Of a stretch of DNA of 64,000 nt, positions 55,458 through 63,730 are shown piece after piece. The stretch is from the NCBI GenBank assembly GCA_964565645.1, contig CAZMFQ010000009.1, positions 70,369 through 134,368 of the forward strand, written 5' to 3'. The DNA is from JAHIQC01 sp964565645 (lineage in GTDB: Bacteria > Actinomycetota > Coriobacteriia > Anaerosomatales > JAHIQC01). The position numbers and the translations under genes were made by a program. Position 1 is the stretch's first letter; the number at the start of each line of letters is the position of its first letter. The notes below the pieces were generated by a model, which saw only the letters and a program-made list of their open reading frames with translations, did no database searches and was not told the DNA's origin.

Positions 55458-56620
55458 TTGCGCTCAGCCACACTTCTCAAACGCTGCAGCGCTTCGACAG
55501 CAGTCGGATCGTAGAGCGTCCCGGACCCGGCCAGGACGGGCGCCATATCAAACGATTCGAGTGTCTCACCCGAGTCCTGCATAAGCCCATCCACATCAGA
55601 TGCAAGTCTGATGATGCGCGCAATTCGGCCGTCCTGCTCCTGAAGGTCCATGAACTGCGCATAGTCGAAAGCCTGCTTCTGCACTATGGGCGCAAGCGAG
55701 GCCAGGAAGCTTACCTGAGAGAGGACCACTGCCCCGGCACTTGCGGCATGTGCACCCCCAGATTCAGGTGGGTCAGGCACTCGCAACCGACCAATGTCAT
55801 GAAGAAGGGACGCCAGCGCAAGCCTCTCAAGTTGCTGGGAGCCAACCCTCAGCACCCTCCCCATACCCGTGGCCAACACCGAAACCCTGCGAGAATGACC
55901 GCGCTGACCCGCTGTCTGCATCTCAGCCACCTCGGCAAGGAGGCCAACCGTGTGCATATAGGACGCCCGGACCTTCACGAGTAGACCGGTGGTGTGTTGC
56001 ATGATTAGCATCAGTGGCACTAGCACAAGGAACCCAAAGACCTCGAGGCGCGGGTAGACCAGCACCAAGGCAACGCCGATTGAGACCTGAGCCAGATACC
56101 CTGGGCCGAGAATCTTCAACAACCCGGTTGCTGCGGTTAGGCCCGAGCCCACGTCATGCTCACCCCTGATTGCCGCGAATAGCGCCAAGTCGACGATCAT
56201 GAACACACTGCCAAGCACCACCAGGACGCCGCTCCTTAGCAGGGTGGCCTCATGCGAGACGCCAAGATACGCTCGCGCCAGCGCCCATACCAATGCAAGC
56301 CTCAGCAAGTCTCCAACGAAGTCGCGCCGCCTAGCCCCGTCGGCGGGACTCTGCGCAGCGCCGGACACCCCAAATCCCAGTGCCATCCCTACGACAGCAC
56401 CAAGTGGAGTCAGCAGTCCGATGGCCGCCGTTGCCATACCACCGGCCAAACGAATCTGGGCGCCCCTAGGGAGTGAGAGCGCCGCAAGTGAAAGGATGGT
56501 CGAAGCGACGGACACGAGGAGCACAAGCATGTACTCGTCGCTTCTCGAGAATTGAAGTCCTCCAAGGACCGCAACGGTCGCGAGCATGACATGAGTTGAT
56601 CGATAGGCCAATGCGCTCAT
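55454..56620 (-). CDS. Membrane protein with degenerate HD (HD-GYP-like) domain
   Basis: A 388-residue protein with about eight N-terminal membrane segments and a C-terminal HD domain. The domain keeps GHSRRVSVLATGMG and LLHDIGRL, the first metal-binding histidines. It lacks the HHE...GYP signature: the corresponding stretch reads PIVQKQAFDYAQF. It may thus be a sensor or inactive partner of the intact HD-GYP protein just upstream. ATGA overlaps (4 nt) join it to both neighbours. Confidence 0.75.
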   Translation of the reverse strand: MSALAYRSTHVMLATVAVLGGLQFSRSDEYMLVLLVSVASTILSLAALSLPRGAQIRLAGGMATAAIGLLTPLGAVVGMALGFGVSGAAQSPADGARRRDFVGDLLRLALVWALARAYLGVSHEATLLRSGVLVVLGSVFMIVDLALFAAIRGEHDVGSGLTAATGLLKILGPGYLAQVSIGVALVLVYPRLEVFGFLVLVPLMLIMQHTTGLLVKVRASYMHTVGLLAEVAEMQTAGQRGHSRRVSVLATGMGRVLRVGSQQLERLALASLLHDIGRLRVPDPPESGGAHAASAGAVVLSQVSFLASLAPIVQKQAFDYAQFMDLQEQDGRIARIIRLASDVDGLMQDSGETLESFDMAPVLAGSGTLYDPTAVEALQRLRSVAERK

Positions 56621-57930
56621 TCCACAACCCACTCCCGCGCGCGCAACAGCTTCGTCACTGTCTCCGTGTCGACGGCGTTTAGGAAGTCCTCCACGCAGCC
56701 CTTGTCAAACTGCGCGCCTGCGAGTTTCCGCAACTCGTCACACGCCTGCTCATAGCTCAAGGCGGACCGATAAGCCCTCGAAGACGTCATCGCATCAAAG
56801 CTGTCGGCAACCGCGAGAATCTTCGCTCCATCGGGAATCTCTGTGCCGCGAAGACCAACTGGATATCCCGTTCCATCCACCCACTCGTGGTGAGACCTAA
56901 TCAACGGAACCGAGTCCTCTAGGAAGTCCACGCCCCCTAGGATCTCACTGGCGCGAACGGGGTGTTCTCGAACCAGCCTGATCTCTTCGTTGGTAAGCGG
57001 TCCAGCCTTGCGCAGCATCTCAGAATCAAGAGCGACTTTGCCGACATCATGCAAGAGCGCCGCCCACTCTATTCGTTGACACTCCGACTCCGGAAGTGAG
57101 CGCACGTCACAGATGATGCGCGCATAGCGTGCGACTCGTTCTGAATGGCCCCTAGTGTAGGAGTCCTTCGCTTCGATGGCGGCTACTAACGACCGAACGG
57201 TCTCTCGATAGGCCATGGCTTGACCCTGGTAGACCTCAAATGTCTGACGCGCTATCCAGAACGGGATCACAATCAGCAGCGTGCCCACCGCGCCGGCTAC
57301 GAAAAGCAGCTCAGCAAGAACCAGCCCGAGAAGGGCCAAGGCGATTACGCTTACGGCGTACCACCCAAAGAACTCCCTGAGCACGCTTCTGAAGCGAGCC
57401 TGGGTCAGCAGTGTTACCGCCGTACCAACAAGCCCAGCATTGGCCGCGGCAAGAACAAGCGCCGCAGTGAGCGCAGACGCAACCCACCATGCGCCCCCAA
57501 TCGCATTGTTGCCAGCCAAGGCCAGAGGAGGTGCACCCATCCCTATCAACGCGAATCCAGCGAGAGTGGTAGTGGCGACGTACTGGGCAGTATTGAACAA
57601 CTGATGGCTCAGCGGCTTGTGCGCTTGAATATCTGAAAGTGAAATCGAGCCGAGCGCAGCGACCAGCGCGCCAGTGGACGGCCCTCCGGTGAGTACGGCC
57701 GCAAGCGCCAACGAGGACGAGAGCGAGACCGAGCCGCCCGATGGAAGTCTAATGGCGAAGTACTCAGCGAGTATGCAGAGCCCAACGAAGAGCCAGACCG
57801 ACCCCCAGCTTGGAACTGGGTACCTTGCGACCGCGATCCCGGCTAAGCCAAGAGCAAGGGTGCACGTCGCGACGACATACGGCATGAACCATCCAGCCGC
57901 AGATCGTCTCGATGTCCGCACCTTGGTCAT
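56617..57930 (-). CDS. Membrane-anchored HD-GYP phosphodiesterase
   Basis: A 437-residue protein with several N-terminal membrane segments (about residues 10-230) and a complete HD-GYP domain. GHSERVARYARII and ALLHDVGKVAL are the HD motifs, and SHHEWVDGTGYPVGLRG is the GYP motif. HD-GYP proteins hydrolyse cyclic di-GMP (some cGAMP). Start at ATG 57930; a longer in-frame reading to 58020 runs over the small peptide gene. It opens the coupled series HD-GYP, degenerate HD, DUF5317, SARP. Confidence 0.9.
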   Translation of the reverse strand: MTKVRTSRRSAAGWFMPYVVATCTLALGLAGIAVARYPVPSWGSVWLFVGLCILAEYFAIRLPSGGSVSLSSSLALAAVLTGGPSTGALVAALGSISLSDIQAHKPLSHQLFNTAQYVATTTLAGFALIGMGAPPLALAGNNAIGGAWWVASALTAALVLAAANAGLVGTAVTLLTQARFRSVLREFFGWYAVSVIALALLGLVLAELLFVAGAVGTLLIVIPFWIARQTFEVYQGQAMAYRETVRSLVAAIEAKDSYTRGHSERVARYARIICDVRSLPESECQRIEWAALLHDVGKVALDSEMLRKAGPLTNEEIRLVREHPVRASEILGGVDFLEDSVPLIRSHHEWVDGTGYPVGLRGTEIPDGAKILAVADSFDAMTSSRAYRSALSYEQACDELRKLAGAQFDKGCVEDFLNAVDTETVTKLLRAREWVVE

Positions 57931-57967
57931 GACGTTGGGCCAGCGCCGTGAACTTGAAAACCTGTGA

Positions 57968-58042
57968 CTACAGACGCCAGAATGCGCCGCCGGAAAGAAC
58001 GAGCGCGGCGAGCGAACCAAGAACGAGAGCGATGCGCTTCAT
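57968..58042 (-). CDS. 24-residue hydrophobic peptide
   Basis: A short open frame, MKRIALVLGSLAALVLSGGAFWRL then TAG, with AGGGGG about 10 nt before the ATG and 38 nt before the HD-GYP start. The composition (two basic residues, then a single hydrophobic span) is that of a small membrane or signal peptide. It may be a leader or sensor peptide of the operon. Conservation is not known, so the call is tentative. Confidence 0.45.
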   Translation of the reverse strand: MKRIALVLGSLAALVLSGGAFWRL

Positions 58043-58176
58043 TGTGAGAAGACCCCCTGTCGAAAACCAATGGTGTCTTCTCCCATTCCGCTAGTAATGG
58101 AAGAACTCTGTCCGCTCCGCTCAATCGAATGCTGACAGTGTTCATGCCTTCACCCACGGCGCTGGCCCAAACTGAT

Positions 58177-58839
58177 CTATGACGTTGTCAACAGGCCCAG
58201 TCGACGGTTGATCGCGTCGAGTGTGGCCTTGACGATGGAATCGTTCTCGCTCTGCCGCACGAGCGCCGATCCGGCGAACGCCTGCTCGCCAAACGGCGAC
58301 ACGTGGGCCACACAACAGACCGCCACCCGCTCGCGACCGAGCTGGCAGACGGTGACGTCTTCGAGTGCGAAACTGTGTGCGCCGTGGACGTACTGCTCCA
58401 CAGCGTTGAGGGTGGCCTGCGCCACGAGACGCTGGCGGCCGGTCTGGCTCGCGGGCCCTGCGGCCTCACCCAGGTACATCTCGCCTTCGATCTCGAGGCG
58501 GATGACTACGGTGGAGTGGACACCCGAGACGTTCGCGGTGATGCTGTCGATCCGCGCACGGGCCTCGGGTGCGGCGATCTCCTCGGCAGGTACGGCGTCG
58601 GCGCCGAGCTGTGCGATGGAGATCTTCTTGTGGTCGACCTCGATCCCCCACGCCGCCTGCAGCGCCGACTCGATGTCGCGCACGAGTTGCTTGGGGGACT
58701 TGTTGGGCAGCGCAAGGACGTGGATCTCCTGGATCTGGCCATCAGGTGAGGTGACGACGCGTGCCGCCTTGATCTCAGCGATCGACCCGAGGGTGCGCTC
58801 GATATCATCGACTGTCACGCGTGGGGTGTGCTGTTCCAC
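58177..58839 (-). CDS. Conserved hypothetical protein
   Basis: A 220-residue soluble protein. The N-terminal third (IERTLGSIAEIKAARVVTSPDGQIQEIHVLA) and the next part (SPKQLVRDIESALQAAWGIEVDHKKISIAQLG) look like two small alpha/beta domains. The C-terminal half (GEAAGPASQTGRQRLVAQATLNAVEQYV...FALEDVTV) is a further strand-helix repeat. Similar proteins occur in Actinobacteria and Clostridia without assigned function. It is single and followed by the HD-GYP cluster in the opposite order. No membrane segment. Confidence 0.7.
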   Translation of the reverse strand: MEQHTPRVTVDDIERTLGSIAEIKAARVVTSPDGQIQEIHVLALPNKSPKQLVRDIESALQAAWGIEVDHKKISIAQLGADAVPAEEIAAPEARARIDSITANVSGVHSTVVIRLEIEGEMYLGEAAGPASQTGRQRLVAQATLNAVEQYVHGAHSFALEDVTVCQLGRERVAVCCVAHVSPFGEQAFAGSALVRQSENDSIVKATLDAINRRLGLLTTS

Positions 58840-58988
58840 CGGAGCTCCCTGCTACGACTGAGGCTGCTGATGTCTCCGTGAAAGCGCCCGCACGGAGGCG
58901 CTTCCGTTGATTCACTCTATGCGGGCGCCGTTCGTCGTGTCAATGGTGACTGAAATCACACTTCTTAAGGGAGAATCTGGAGAAACGC

Positions 58989-59016
58989 GGTAGGGGCGCC
59001 CCGTGGCGCCCCTACC
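58989..59016 (-). terminator. Terminator downstream of hpf
   Basis: Perfect 12-bp stem, GGTAGGGGCGCC (58989-59000) and GGCGCCCCTACC (59005-59016), loop CCGT, 38 nt beyond the hpf stop. On the minus strand it is followed by GCGTTTCTCC. Confidence 0.75.
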
Positions 59017-59054
59017 CTTCGCTCTGGCTTCCGCTCGCTCACGCGCTCCGGGCA

Positions 59055-59609
59055 CTACCCGACGCGCGGCTCCAACAGTCCGTAGTCGCCGTCATGACGG
59101 CGGTAGAGCACGCTGAACTCCTCGGTCTCCGCGGACATGAACACGAAGAAGTCGTGACCAAGGAGCTCCATCTGCAAGATGGCCTCCTCGGGAGACATGG
59201 GCTTGACCTCGACGGCCTTGGTCTTGACGATCTCCTGCTCGCCCGCCGGCTCCAGGATCTCCTCGAGCGGTACCGGCGGCGTCACGTGCGCACGCTTGCC
59301 GCTGTGACGGTCGACCATCTTGCCGTGGTACTTGGAGAACTGACGCTCGAGCTTCTCGGAGACCAGGTCGATCGCCGCGTACATGTCGGTGTCGCGCTCC
59401 TTGGCGCGGATGACCGGACCCTTCGTGTACACGGTCACCTCGGCGACCTGGTTCTTTTCGATGCTCGGGTTCTTCTCGACGTAGATCTCGACTTCGGCGC
59501 GGATGTGGTCGCCGTCCAGGATCTTGGATACTTTGCCGATCTTCTCCTCGGCGTAGGTGCGGATGGGATCGCTGACACCCATATGACGGCCCTTGACGAT
59601 GATGTTCAT
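59055..59609 (-). CDS. hpf: Ribosome hibernation promoting factor (long HPF/RaiA)
   Basis: A 184-residue long-form HPF that dimerises ribosomes in stationary phase or starvation. The N-terminal domain (MNIIVKGRHMGVSDPIRTYAEEKI, VTVYTKGPVIRAKERDTDMYAAIDLVSEKLERQF) binds the decoding region. The C-terminal domain (KPMSPEEAILQMELLGHDFFVFMSAETEEFSVLYRRHDGDYGLLEP) mediates the 100S dimer. GGAGG is 6 nt before the ATG. A 13-bp hairpin separates it from the transporter genes upstream. Confidence 0.97.
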   Translation of the reverse strand: MNIIVKGRHMGVSDPIRTYAEEKIGKVSKILDGDHIRAEVEIYVEKNPSIEKNQVAEVTVYTKGPVIRAKERDTDMYAAIDLVSEKLERQFSKYHGKMVDRHSGKRAHVTPPVPLEEILEPAGEQEIVKTKAVEVKPMSPEEAILQMELLGHDFFVFMSAETEEFSVLYRRHDGDYGLLEPRVG

Positions 59610-59642
59610 GGGAGTCCTCCTCGTGAGGTCCGGTTACATACA

Positions 59643-59689
59643 AGATACCCATGCGGGAGCACGGCGAGAGCCGTAACGCATGGGTATCT
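59643..59689 (-). terminator. Terminator between ABC transporter genes and hpf
   Basis: AGATACCCATGCG (59643-59655) and CGCATGGGTATCT (59677-59689) form a perfect 13-bp stem. The 21-nt loop contains a second hairpin, ACGGC (59661-59665) with GCCGT (59670-59674). On the minus strand it is followed by TGTATGT. It ends the ABC operon 9 nt after the stop codon at 59698. Confidence 0.8.
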
Positions 59690-59697
59690 GGTGGAGA

Positions 59698-60492
59698 CTA
59701 GCTGATATGGCCCAAGAAGTCCTGCGTACGTTCGTTCTGCGGGTTGTCGAACACCGCTTCCGGGGTGCCCTCTTCTACGATCACGCCGCCGTCCATGAAC
59801 ACGACGCGATCGGCGGCTTCGCGGGCAAAACCCATCTCGTGGGTCACGACCATCATGGTCATGCCGGCGTGCGCGAGCTCGCCCATGACCTCGAGGACGC
59901 CACGCACGAGCTCGGGGTCCAGCGCGCTCGTGGCCTCGTCGAACAGCATCACGTGCGGGTCCATCGCGAGCGCGCGCGCGATGGCGACGCGCTGCTGCTG
60001 GCCGCCTGAGAGCTGCGCGGGGTAGTTGTCGACCTTGTCGCCGAGGCCCACGCGCTCGAGTTGCTCGATGGCGATGCGCGCGGCCTCCTCCTTGGAGCGC
60101 CTGAGGACCTTGCGCTGGGCGAGCATGACATTGCCCTTGGCGGTCAGGTGCGGGAACAGGTTGAACTGCTGGAACACCATGCCGATGTGCTCGCGCACCT
60201 TGTTGATGTCGGTCTTGGGGTTCGTGATCTCGGTGTCCTCGAACCAGATCTGGCCGCCCGTGGACTCCTCGAGCTTGTTCACGCAGCGGAGCAGCGTGGA
60301 CTTGCCCGAGCCCGACGGGCCCAGGATCACGACGGTCTCGCCCTTGCGGATCTCGAGGTCGACGCCCTTGAGCACCTCGAGCGTGCCGAAGGACTTGCGC
60401 AACCCCTTGATGCGTACGATCGGACCGGCGTCGGGATCGGCGGCGGCGAACTCCTCGGCGGGTGTGGTCTTGGTCTCAGTCATCTCGCTCAC
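59698..60492 (-). CDS. Polar amino-acid ABC transporter ATP-binding protein
   Basis: A 264-residue GlnQ-type ABC ATPase. Walker A GPSGSGKST, signature LSGGQQQRVAIARA, Walker B VMLFDEATSALDP and switch His in VTHEMGFAREAAD are intact. The extra 25 N-terminal residues before the domain are acidic. It overlaps the permease gene by 4 nt and energises import together with the binding protein at 61450. The exact amino acid is unknown. Confidence 0.95.
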   Translation of the reverse strand: MSEMTETKTTPAEEFAAADPDAGPIVRIKGLRKSFGTLEVLKGVDLEIRKGETVVILGPSGSGKSTLLRCVNKLEESTGGQIWFEDTEITNPKTDINKVREHIGMVFQQFNLFPHLTAKGNVMLAQRKVLRRSKEEAARIAIEQLERVGLGDKVDNYPAQLSGGQQQRVAIARALAMDPHVMLFDEATSALDPELVRGVLEVMGELAHAGMTMMVVTHEMGFAREAADRVVFMDGGVIVEEGTPEAVFDNPQNERTQDFLGHIS

Positions 60493-61346
60493 CTGTAGTA
60501 GTTCTTGGGAAGGGAGCCCGTATGGGGCACGACATGCTCGGAGTCGATGGGGTCGACGGCGAGCGGGTCACGCTTGTTGCCACCGCCACCGCCCTCGGAC
60601 TCTGCGAGCCGGTTCTCGAGGTTGGCCACGAACCGGCCGAGCGGGATCGTGATGAGCAGGTAGAAGCCTGCCGCCACGATGTAGGAGGACTGGTTGTAGG
60701 TCGTGGCGGTGATCTCGCGGGAGCGCAGCGTCATCTCGGCGACGCCGACGGCCGCGAGCAGCGCGGTGTCTTTGAACAGCAGGATGAACTCGCTCATCAG
60801 CGTCGGCAGGATCCGGCGGATCGTCTGCGGCACGATGACGAAGGTCATGGACTGCGGAGTGGTCATACCCAGTGAGCGCGCGGCCTCCATCTGACCCTTG
60901 GGGATCGACTGGATGCCGGCGCGGAAGATCTCGGCCATATACGCGGCCGAGTTGAAACTCAGGACGAACAGACCTCGAAGCCACACGGTGAAGTCGATGC
61001 CGAGAAAGAACGGCTGCTTCATCCACATGTTGGCCACGACCATGTCCTTGTAGAACGGCAACAGGGTCAGACCGAAGTACACGATGAGGATCTGCAGGAA
61101 CAGCGGGGTGCCGCGCACGACGTCCACATAGAGTGTCGCCGGCCAGCGCACCCAGCGGGTGCGGGCCATCTTCATGAAGGCGAGCCCCAGGCCGAGCGGG
61201 ATCGCGAAGATGAACGAGAAGGTGCCAAAGGCGATCGATACCGGGAACGCCTTGAGAACGATAGGCAGGGCCTGGCCCATGACCTCGAACGAGAGGAACA
61301 GCCGGGTTATCGGGAAGGTCTCCCACCAGTGCAGGAATGCGTCCAC
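60489..61346 (-). CDS. Polar amino-acid ABC transporter permease
   Basis: A 285-residue HisM/GlnP-like permease with about five helices. The inner loop EAARSLGMTTPQSMTFVIVPQTIRRILP carries the EAA motif that contacts the ATPase. Its C-terminal tail is Gly-rich and charged. The GTG start has AAGGGG 5 nt upstream. It is preceded by the binding-protein gene across a 12-bp-stem hairpin. Confidence 0.94.
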   Translation of the reverse strand: MDAFLHWWETFPITRLFLSFEVMGQALPIVLKAFPVSIAFGTFSFIFAIPLGLGLAFMKMARTRWVRWPATLYVDVVRGTPLFLQILIVYFGLTLLPFYKDMVVANMWMKQPFFLGIDFTVWLRGLFVLSFNSAAYMAEIFRAGIQSIPKGQMEAARSLGMTTPQSMTFVIVPQTIRRILPTLMSEFILLFKDTALLAAVGVAEMTLRSREITATTYNQSSYIVAAGFYLLITIPLGRFVANLENRLAESEGGGGGNKRDPLAVDPIDSEHVVPHTGSLPKNYYR

Positions 61347-61383
61347 GCTTACCCCTTGCAGTCAGACGTACGTACTCGATGCA

Positions 61384-61412
61384 GGGGCCGGCGGCTGTGC
61401 GCCGCCGGCCCC
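61384..61412 (-). terminator. Hairpin between binding-protein and permease genes
   Basis: GGGGCCGGCGGC (61384-61395) and GCCGCCGGCCCC (61401-61412) make a perfect 12-bp stem with a 5-nt loop, in the 103-nt gap after the binding-protein stop. A position like this normally limits read-through or protects the upstream message, giving more binding protein than permease. Confidence 0.65.
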
Positions 61413-61449
61413 CGAATGCATCAGATCGCTGGTGCTAAGATCATGCGCC

Positions 61450-62295
61450 CTACGGGATCGAGAGCGGATCGGCGCCGAACCACGTCTTGTAGATCGTGGT
61501 GTAGGTGCCGTCGTCCTTGAGCTCCTGCAGTGCGGTGTTGACCGCGTCGCGCAGGGCCGAGCTCTCCTTGGAGAACGCGAAACCATACTGCTCGCCGGTC
61601 TGGATCTCCTGGACGACCTTGGCCTTGCGGGCCGGGTCCTTCACGACGTCCTGCGAGATGGGAGCGTCGTTGATGACGCCCACGACGTCGCCGGCGCCCA
61701 GGGCACCGAAGGCGGCGAGGATGTCATCGTACGGGGTCACGGTGACGCCCTTGGGTGCGAGGTTCTCCTTGGCCCAGATCTCACCGGTGGTGCCGGACTG
61801 CACGCCGACCTTGTCACCGCTCTTGAGATCGTCGGTCGAGGCGATCGCGGAATCCGCGGCCACGGCGAGCGACTGGTTCGAGTTGATGTAGGGATCGGAG
61901 AAGTCGATCTGCTGCTTGCGCTCGTCGGTGATCGTCATGGCCGACGCGACCATGTCGAACTCGGTGCCGGACTGAAGGCCGGTGATGAGCGCGTCGAACT
62001 TGTAGGTCTTGAACTCGACGGTGTAGCCAAGCTTCTCACCGATGGCCTTGACCATGTCGACGTCGAAGCCGACGGTCTCACCGTTCACGACGTTCTCGAA
62101 CGGCGGGTAGGCGGTGTCCGAACCGACCATGATGACGCCATCCTGCAAAGTGGTGAACTCAGCGGCGGCGGGCTCCTCGGCGGCGGGCTCCTCGGTCGTC
62201 TCCTCGGTCTTGCTGCTGCAGCCGGCGGCGGCAAAGAGCGCCACGACCATCATGAGAGCCAGCAGGAGCGAGAACAGTTTGCGAGCCTTGCTCAT
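61450..62295 (-). CDS. Polar amino-acid ABC transporter binding lipoprotein
   Basis: A 281-residue lipoprotein. Signal LFSLLLALMMVVALFAAAGC has a good lipobox, followed by an acidic linker (SSKTEETTEEPAAEEPAA). The mature part is a type-2 binding protein (VGSDTAYPPFENV, GFDVDMVKAIGEKLG, DMVASAMTITDERKQQIDFSDPY). GGAGG precedes the ATG by 4 nt. It is the dedicated binding protein of the ABC transporter encoded downstream. Confidence 0.95.
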   Translation of the reverse strand: MSKARKLFSLLLALMMVVALFAAAGCSSKTEETTEEPAAEEPAAAEFTTLQDGVIMVGSDTAYPPFENVVNGETVGFDVDMVKAIGEKLGYTVEFKTYKFDALITGLQSGTEFDMVASAMTITDERKQQIDFSDPYINSNQSLAVAADSAIASTDDLKSGDKVGVQSGTTGEIWAKENLAPKGVTVTPYDDILAAFGALGAGDVVGVINDAPISQDVVKDPARKAKVVQEIQTGEQYGFAFSKESSALRDAVNTALQELKDDGTYTTIYKTWFGADPLSIP

Positions 62296-62442
62296 GGTTC
62301 CTCCCTATCGTCTTGCGTCACGGCGACCGGGCTTCGGCGCGGTGCCGATTCCGAGTCGTTTGCACCCGACCACGATACACTAACGCATCGCCGGTGTGTA
62401 ATCGCGGGCATGGCTATACGATATCCGCTCGCTTCTATGCAT

Positions 62443-62473
62443 ATCGCATGCAGGAAGCGCGAAATCGCATGCA
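62443..62473. promoter_or_regulatory. Two direct repeats ATCGCATGCA, 21 bp apart, upstream of the binding-protein gene
   Basis: ATCGCATGCA occurs at 62443-62452 and again at 62464-62473. The spacing of 21 bp is two helical turns, so a dimeric regulator could occupy both on one face. A further TGCAT lies at 62438-62442. It lies about 150 bp upstream of the binding-protein start and just after the stop of the neighbouring gene. The regulator is unknown. The rest of 62296-62486 shows nothing else. Confidence 0.4.
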
Positions 62474-62486
62474 ATCGGGCCGTGTG

Positions 62487-63389
62487 TCAGGGAGTGGCCG
62501 AGGAGTCGCTGCTCGCCGCGTCGCCCGCGCTCTGGAGGGCGGGAAGCTCGCCGACCCACTTGACGCGGATGGCGTCGAGGACGCCGTCGGCCGAAAGCGC
62601 GTCGAGCGCGTCACGCACCGCGGTGGCGAGGTCGCTGTTCTCCGCCTTCACCCCGACGCCGAGCGACGATGCCTGTGTCGGCTGGCCGGCGAACGCGACG
62701 CCCGGGAAGTCGCGCGCGATGTAGGCGCCGGTGAGCGCGTCGCCCGCGACCACGTCGATCTGTCCCGCCGCGAGCGCGTCGAACGCGGCCCGCAGCGTGG
62801 GATAGGGCTGCACGGCGCCGGCCCCGAGGTCGTAGTCCATGAGCCAGAAGGCGGCGGAGCCCTGCTGGGCGCCGACCTTCATGCGGGCGACCTGTGAGAT
62901 CGTGAGCGCGGTGACCGCGGTCGCGGAGGTATCGCTCGAAGCCGAGGCGTCCGCCGAGCCCGAGCTCTCGCCCGAGCCGGCCGCCACAAAGAACGAGGGG
63001 CCCGTGGCGACGTAGGTGCCGGCGATGGTGGCGCCCATGACCGAGGTCTCGTCGAGCGGCATCGACAGCACGATGTCGGCGGTGCCGTCGGCGAGCGCGG
63101 TCGCGGCCTCGCTCGGCGCCACCTGGACGGTCTTGAGCGTCAGACCGAGCCGCTCGGCGATCGCCGCGGCGACGTCGATGTCCAGCCCCGCCTCGCGCTC
63201 GCCGTCCTTGCCGGCGTACGGCGGCATGGTCAGATCGACGCCGGCCACGAGCGTCCCGGCGGTCGTGATAGCAGGAGGCGTGACCTGCGGGTCCAGCTCG
63301 GCGGTCTTCTCGGGCTTGCTGCAGCCCGTCGCACCCGCGAGCGCGACCACGAGTGTGGCCGCGAGCATGTACCGGATCAGTCCCCGCAT
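62487..63389 (-). CDS. Second extracellular solute-binding lipoprotein
   Basis: A 300-residue type-2 solute-binding protein with lipobox (LAATLVVALAGATGC). Recognisable parts are TLVAGVDLTMPPYAG, DIDVAAAIAERLGLTLKTVQV and VRVKW-like IRVKWVGELP at the end. A Ser/Ala-rich insertion (GSGESSGSADASASSDTSA, about 150-170) interrupts the middle. It has its own GGAGG 6 nt before the ATG at 63389 and follows the structured RNA. Whether it serves the same permease as the 61450 protein is unclear; it may be a sensor. Confidence 0.85.
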   Translation of the reverse strand: MRGLIRYMLAATLVVALAGATGCSKPEKTAELDPQVTPPAITTAGTLVAGVDLTMPPYAGKDGEREAGLDIDVAAAIAERLGLTLKTVQVAPSEAATALADGTADIVLSMPLDETSVMGATIAGTYVATGPSFFVAAGSGESSGSADASASSDTSATAVTALTISQVARMKVGAQQGSAAFWLMDYDLGAGAVQPYPTLRAAFDALAAGQIDVVAGDALTGAYIARDFPGVAFAGQPTQASSLGVGVKAENSDLATAVRDALDALSADGVLDAIRVKWVGELPALQSAGDAASSDSSATP

Positions 63390-63415
63390 GAAACGCCTCC
63401 TGTCAGTCAGCAAGT

Positions 63416-63658
63416 GCTTTCACCCGGCTGACCTGGTCTTTGACCCCACACTCGCATACCGGGGCTTCCGCTTGATGCGATCTCACTACCGGCCCTCTCG
63501 CCCGCCGACCTGGATGGCCGGACCGGACGGTACGACTTACCCCTAAGATGCGCCATGCTCGCGCGACGGTCGCCCGCCGGCTTACGTGGATCCTTTCGGC
63601 CGCATCTACCATGGACTAGGGCGCTTGCGCACCCGCAACCACAGACCCGAGTGAAAGC
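63416..63658 (-). ncRNA. Structured RNA with 12-bp closing helix, probably raiA-motif RNA
   Basis: On the minus strand the 5' segment GCUUUCACUCGG (63658-63647) pairs with CCGGGUGAAAGC (63427-63416), a 12-bp helix with one U-G that closes a 243-nt domain. Inside, AGAUGCG (63607-63601) pairs with CGCAUCU (63552-63546), and UCGCAU (63480-63475) with AUGCGA (63457-63452); GGUC-AAA-GACC (63445-63435) forms a small hairpin. An extended -10 just upstream would start transcription at its 5' end. It lies between comF and transporter genes leading to hpf (raiA), the genomic setting of raiA-motif RNAs. The family name is inferred from synteny and shape, not from a covariance model. Confidence 0.6.
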
Positions 63659-63665
63659 AGGGACG

Positions 63666-63674
63666 ATTCTACCA
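63666..63674 (-). promoter_or_regulatory. Extended -10 of the structured RNA
   Basis: Minus-strand TGGTAGAAT, that is TG-N-TAGAAT, located so that transcription would begin around 63659, the first paired base of the structured RNA's closing helix. Confidence 0.55.
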
Positions 63675-63730
63675 CGCGGGGCCGATGCGGACGCCGCCCG
63701 CCACACGCGCGTGACCCGCGCGAGTGCCGC

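Noticed and set aside
63407..63706. 99-codon minus-strand frame in the comF-binding-protein gap
   Set aside because: It covers the structured RNA, is Arg/Gly/Pro-rich and resembles no protein; the base pairing explains the sequence better.
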